Assembly: GCF_028618525.1 (NCBI RefSeq)
Contig: NZ_JAQITC010000024.1
Location: 1 to 6,851, forward strand
Length of the DNA stretch: 6,851 nucleotides
Source: Bartonella sp. AU55XJBT
GTDB taxonomy: Bacteria; Pseudomonadota; Alphaproteobacteria; Rhizobiales; Rhizobiaceae
Reading direction: 5' to 3'
The position numbers and the translations under genes are program-made. This document shows, in pieces, positions 1-6,000 of this stretch. How positions within the stretch are numbered: the stretch's first letter is position 1; every line of letters begins with the position of its first letter. The notes beneath the pieces are model-generated. The model searched no databases. It was not told the origin of the DNA and worked only from the letters and a program-made list of their open reading frames with translations.

Positions 1-1
1 G

Positions 2-73
2 TCTGGTATAAAGGAAGCAGCAAAGAATGATGAAGCGGTTAACAAAGGCCAGCTTGATCAAGAAATAGAAGAT
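2..73 (+). repeat. Q0: tail of a Q module with KGQLD neck, partial
   Basis: The window opens inside a Q module: S-G-I-K-E-A, then neck A-V-N-K-G-Q-L-D at 35-58 and a five-residue coil Q-E-I-E-D. The upstream strands lie before the window. The consensus elsewhere is S-G-V-K; here Val is Ile. It leads straight into V1', the same order as Q2-V3', Q4-V5' and Q7-V8'. Confidence 0.8.
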
Positions 74-3000
74 GTACGTTCAGTAGCGGTTTTTTATGAT
101 GAAGAAGTAGAGCCAAAAGATGTCAATTCCCTTATCAGGTCAGCGCGTAAAGTTAATAAGAATAGTGTTACTTTTGGAGATCCCAAAACAGGCACTGTTG
201 CTTTGCATAATGTTGGCAATGGTAAAATTTCTTCTGAATCCCATGATGCCATCAATGGTTATCAGCTTTTTGAAACAAATGATAAAGTTGCGACTTATTT
301 AGGTGGTGGCGCTAAGTATGAAGAAGGTAAATGGACAGATCCAAGATTCACTGTTAAGTCCGTTAAGGATGATGGTGTTTCCGAAGATAAGATTTATCCT
401 GATGTAGCGAGTGCTTTGAGTGGGGTTGGTACCTCTATCACGAATGTTCAGAATAAATTGACTGAACAGGTTAATAATGTGGTTAACAAAATTGAAAGCG
501 AAAGCTTTATTCAACAAGATAAAACAACGCATAATCTCACTATTGGAGGAAAGGTAGAAGGCGGTGAAATCAACATTGCCAATAAGGACAAGGGTGATCG
601 GACCCTTTCCGGTGTGAAGAAAGCAGAGAATGACAATGAAGCGGTTAACAAGGGTCAGCTTGATAAAGGCTTGAAAGATCTTTCTGACAATCTTCAGTCT
701 GATGAATCGGCTGTTGTCCATTACGACAAAACAGGTGATGAAACTGATTATGGGAGTATAACTTTGGGTGGTAAAGCTAAAACCCCCACGGCTCTTCACA
801 ATGTTGCGGATGGTAATATTTCTGAAAAATCGCATGATGCGGTTACTGGTGGTCAGATTTATAACATTGGTGGAGATATAGCAAAATTCTTAGGTGGAGG
901 AGTATCCTTTAACAATGGAGCCTTTACAGGTCCAACCTATAAATTATCTGATGTTACTAAAGAAGGTCAGGTTACGGATAAGTCCTTTACTGATGTTGGT
1001 ACGGCGTTTAGCGGTCTTGATGCGAATATCAAGAATGTGAATGATCGTATTAAGGAAGTCTCAGAAGGCGTTGCGAAGGATTCTTTAAATTGGAGTAGTA
1101 CTGAGGGTGCGTTTGTAGCGCAGCATGGAACAGGGGATACGAAAGCTAATAGTAAGATTAAATTTCTTGCTACCGGCGATGTTACGAAAGACTCGACAGA
1201 AGCTATTAATGGTTCCCAGGTTTATTCTTTAAGTGATAAATTTGCTAAGTATTTAGATGTTAGTGCTGGTTATAATGCGAAAGGAGAATGGAAAGCACCA
1301 AGCTTCAAGGTTAATGCTGTTAAAGATGATGGCGTTACCATTGAAGAGAAGCAGTATGATACAGTAGCAGAAGCTTTGTCTGATGTTGGTAATTCATTCA
1401 CGAATATTAAAAAAGATATTACGAATGTTGTCAGTGATAGTCTAGTAAAGTGGGATGAAGAGAAACAAGTAGTCAAGATTGGAGCAGAAAAAGGTGGTAA
1501 TACAATCACAATTTCTGATCAGGATAGTAAAGATAGAATCCTTTCAGGAGTTAAGGATGCAGAGCATAGCAATGAAGCAGTTAACAAAGGTCAGCTTGAT
1601 CAAGAAATAGAAGATGTACGTTCAGTAGCGGTTTTTTATGATGAAGAAATAGATCCAAAAGATGTCAATTCCCTTATCAGATCAGCGCGTAAAGTTAATA
1701 AAAATAGTGTGACTTTTGGAGATCCTAGCACGGGCACTGTTGCATTGCACAATGTTGGGAAAGGTAAAGTTGAAGAAAGCTCAACCGATGCCATCAATGG
1801 CTCTCAGCTTTTTGAGACCAATAAGAATGTTGCTAGCTATTTAGGTGGAGGTGCACGGTATGAGAGTGGCAAATGGGCAGATCCTAATTTCAAGGTTAAG
1901 CAAATTGGTTCTGATGGCAATATTACTGAGGAGTCATATAAGAATGTAGCGGATGCTTTTGAAAGTGTAGGTTCTTCTTTCAAGAGTATTCATGATGAGA
2001 TTAGCACTATGATAAGTGATAGCTTTGTTAAGCAGGATGATACAGGTCTTATTACTATTGGTAAAGAAGTAGCCGGTGGTGAAATCAATATAGCCAATAA
2101 AGATGGTGGAGAACGGACACTTTCTGGTGTAAAGACAGCGCAGAATGATAACGAAGCTGTTAACAAAGGTCAACTTGATAAAGGTTTGAAAGAGCTTTCT
2201 GATAATCTTCAGTCAGATGAATCAGCCGTTGTTCATTATGATAAAAAAGCTGGAGAAAATGGCGGCATTGATTACACAAGTGTGACATTTGGTGGTAAAG
2301 ATAAAACCCTCACGGCTCTTCATAATGTTGCCGATGGTAGTATTTCTAAGGATTCACATGATGCTGTTACGGGTGGACAGCTTGATAGCATCACAAATGA
2401 TTTATCAAAAGCTTTAGGTGGTAATGTATCCTTTGATGGCAAAAGCTTTAAACAACCACAGTATGATTTATCGACAGTTTCTAAAGACGGTCAGGTAGAT
2501 GGCAAAACCTATAATGATGTTGGAACAGCTTTTTCTGGTCTTGATGACAATATCAAGAATGTGAATGCTCGCATTAAGGAAGTCTCAGAAGGCGTTGCGA
2601 AGGATTCTTTGAATTGGAGTAGTGCTGAGGGTGCTTTTGTAGCGCAGCATGGAACAGGGGATACGAAAGCTAATAGCAAGATCACATCACTTGCCAATGG
2701 TACCATTTCTGAAACTTCCACGGATGCAGTTACAGGTGGTCAACTTTATTCGATGAATGAGCAGCTTGCGAGCTATTTAGGTGGTGGCGCTGGTTATGAT
2801 GAAAAAGGAGATTGGAAAGCTCCTACCTTTACGGTTAAGGTATTTAATGATGATGGCACTGAAGCTAAAGATCAGGAATATAAGACTGTAGCGGAAGCTT
2901 TTAAAGGAGTTGGTACTTCTATCACAAATGTTCAGAAGACAGTGACTGAGCAAATTAACAATGCGATTACCAATGTTAAAGATGACAGTCTTGTTAAGTG

Positions 3001-6000
3001 GGATGAGGAGACACAGCATATTAACATTGGTGGAGAAAAGGATGACGGTACAATCAGTATTGCCAATAAGAGTAAGAAGGATCGCATTCTTTCCGGTGTA
3101 AAGAAAGCAGAGCATGATAATGAAGCAGTCAACAAAGGCCAGCTTGATAAAGAAATTTCAGATGTACGTTCAATAGCAGTTTTCTACGATGAAGAAGCAG
3201 CTTCAGATGATGATAGTTCTCTTACCAGATCATTACGAAAAGTTAATAAGACGAGTGTGACATTTGGAGATCCGAGCACGGGCACTGTTGGATTGCACAA
3301 TGTTGGTAACGGTGGAATTTCTTCCGAATCCCATGATGCGGTTAATGGTTCTCAGCTTTTTGAGACAAATAATAAGTTTTCTACTTACTTAGGTGGTGGC
3401 GCTGGTTATAAAGATGGCGTATGGAGTGAACCATCTTTTACAGTAAAAACTGTTAAAGATGATGGCAAAGAAGAAGAGAAAACTTATCAGAATGTAGCGA
3501 GTGCTTTTGAAGGTGTTGGTACATCTTTTACGAACATCAAAAAAGATATTACCAACCAGATTAATCATCTTCAGTCTGATGATTCAGTGGTTGTTCATTA
3601 TGATAAGAAGGACAAGGGTGAAATAGATTATACGAATGTTACTTTAGGAAAAGGAAAGGGTTCTACCGCCGTTGGTCTTCATAATGTTGCCGATGGTAGT
3701 ATTTCTAAGGATTCACATGATGCGGTTACGGGTGGACAGCTTGATAGCATCACAAATGATTTATCAAAAGCTTTAGGTGGTAATGTATCCTTTGATGGCA
3801 AAAGTTTTAAACAACCACAGTATGATTTATCGACAGTTTCTAAAGACGGTCAGGTAGATGGCAAAACCTATAATGATGTTGGAACAGCTTTTTCTGGTCT
3901 TGATGACAATATTAAGAATGTGAATGCTCGCATTAAGGAAGTCTCAGAAGGTGTTGCGAAGGATTCTTTGAATTGGAGTAGTACTGAGGGTGCTTTTGTA
4001 GCGCAGCATGGAACAGGAGATACGAAAGCAAATAGCAAGATCACATCACTTGCCAATGGTATCATTTCTGAAACTTCTACGGATGCAGTTAATGGTTCTC
4101 AGCTTTTTGATAGCAATAAGACTGTTGCGACTTATTTAGGTGGTGGCGCTAAGTATGCAGATGGCCAATGGACGGCTCCTAAGTTCACAGTTAAGACAGT
4201 TAAAGAAGATGGCAGTGCCGTTGAAGAGCAGAGCTATGATGATGTAGCAAAAGCCTTCGCGAGTGTTGGTACATCTTTCACGAATATTCATAAAGAGCTT
4301 AAGAATGAGATTAGCCAAGTTGTGGGAGACAGTCTTGTTAAGCAGGATAAAGAGAGCAAAGTCATTAAGATAGGAGCAGAAAAAGGTGGTAACAGCATTA
4401 ATATTGCCAATAGTGGCGATGCCCCACGGACTTTGACAGGCGTTAAATCAGGAGTTGTTTCGGAAGAATCGAGTGATGCGGTTAATGGATCTCAGCTTTA
4501 TTCAATGAGTAATACACTTTCTAGTTATTTTGGCGGAGGTGCTAAATATGAGGATGGCAAATGGGTAGCTCCAAGTTTCAAGGTTAAAACAGTTAAGAAA
4601 GAAGGAGGTTCTGTTGAGGAGGAAAAGTATGATGATGTAGTTTCAGCGTTTGCAGGGATTGGTACATCTTTTGAAAATCTTCATCAAGAGCTTAAGAATG
4701 AGATAAACCAAGTTGTGGGAGATAGCCTTGTTAAGCAGGATGATAAGACGCATGTTATTAGTGTAGGAGGCGAAAAGAGCGGTACGAAAGTTACGTTAGC
4801 AAATGTTGATAATGCTGCGCGGACCCTTTTAGGAGTGAAGAGCGGAGAGCTTTCAGAGACATCGACAGAAGCGGTAAATGGTTCTCAGCTTTTTGCGACC
4901 AATCAAAATGTCAGTACCGTATCTAACAATCTGCAAACAGCAGCTACGAATATAGCTAAGTCCTTTGGTGGTGGCGCTAAGTATGAAGAAGGGCAATGGA
5001 CAGCGCCAAGCTTTATGCTGAAAGCTTTCAGTGCGGATGGTAAAGAAGGTGAAAACAAGACATATAATGATGTTGGTTTAGCCTTTGCAGGAATAGATAC
5101 AAATTTCACAAATGTTAACAAGCATCTGACGAATGTTGTTGAAGATTTTAATAAAAAAATCGACGACATTACCAAAGAAGTTAAAGGGGATTCTTTGCTA
5201 TGGAGTAATGCTGATGGTGCCTTTAGTGCGCAACATGGAGCAGAAACCAAAACGAATAGCAAAATTAAATTTCTTGCTGCTGGCGATGTTACGAAAGACT
5301 CGACAGAAGCTATTAATGGTTCCCAGGTTTATTCTTTAAGTGATAAATTTGCTAAGTATTTAGATGTTAGTGCTGGTTATGATGCAAAAGGCGAATGGAA
5401 AGATCCAAGCTTTAAGATTACAACGATTAAAAAGGATGGAGAAGAAGAAGAAAAGACTTATCCGAGTGTAGCAGATGCTTTTGAAGGTGTTGGTACATCT
5501 TTTACGAACATCAAAAAAGATATTACCAACCAGATTAATCATCTTCAGTCCGATGATTCAGCGGTTGTTCATTATGATAAAACAGATGGTGAAAATAGTG
5601 CTGTTGATTATGCGAGTATAACTTTAGGTGGTAAAGATAAAACCCTCACGGCTCTTCACAATGTTGCCGATGGTAGTATTTCTAAGGATTCACATGATGC
5701 GGTTACGGGTGGACAGATTAACACCATCTCTCAAGATGTTGCAAAGTTTTTAGGAGGTGAAGCATCCTTTAAAGATGGTGGTCTTACACAGCCAACCTAT
5801 AAATTATCTGATGTTACTAAAGAAGGTCAGGTTACGGATAAGTCCTTTACTGATGTTGGTACGGCGTTTAGCGGTCTTGATGCGAATATCAAGAATGTGA
5901 ATGAACGTATTAAGGAAGTCTCAGAAGGCGTTGCGAAGGATTCTTTAAATTGGAGTAGTACTGAGGGTGCTTTTGTAGCGCAGCATGAAACAGGGGATAC

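Noticed and set aside
120..302. Sense-strand ORFs in frame 3 (120-302, 5133-5339, 6567-6773)
   Set aside because: They are out of frame with the continuous 2,283-codon frame and arise from the V' or coil repeats. The first and last are shadows of the same V' module.
2509..2721. Recurring antisense ORFs (near 2509-2721, 3868-4065 and 5827-6033) with almost the same translated protein
   Set aside because: They are complement shadows of the repeated FGG/coil/W units; their similarity comes from the sense-strand repeats. None shows a ribosome site or a recognisable protein family.
5153..5159. Run of seven A in frame (and six T at 89-94) as a possible phase-variation switch
   Set aside because: Such short runs are expected in AT-rich coding DNA and encode ordinary coil residues. 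No frame change is visible here, so a switch is not supported.
4903..5262. Antisense ORF of 119 codons, and another of 178 codons at 299-835
   Set aside because: The stalk codon pattern leaves few stops on one reverse frame, so long antisense ORFs arise by chance. Their content is hydrophobic low-complexity antisense of the adhesin repeats.
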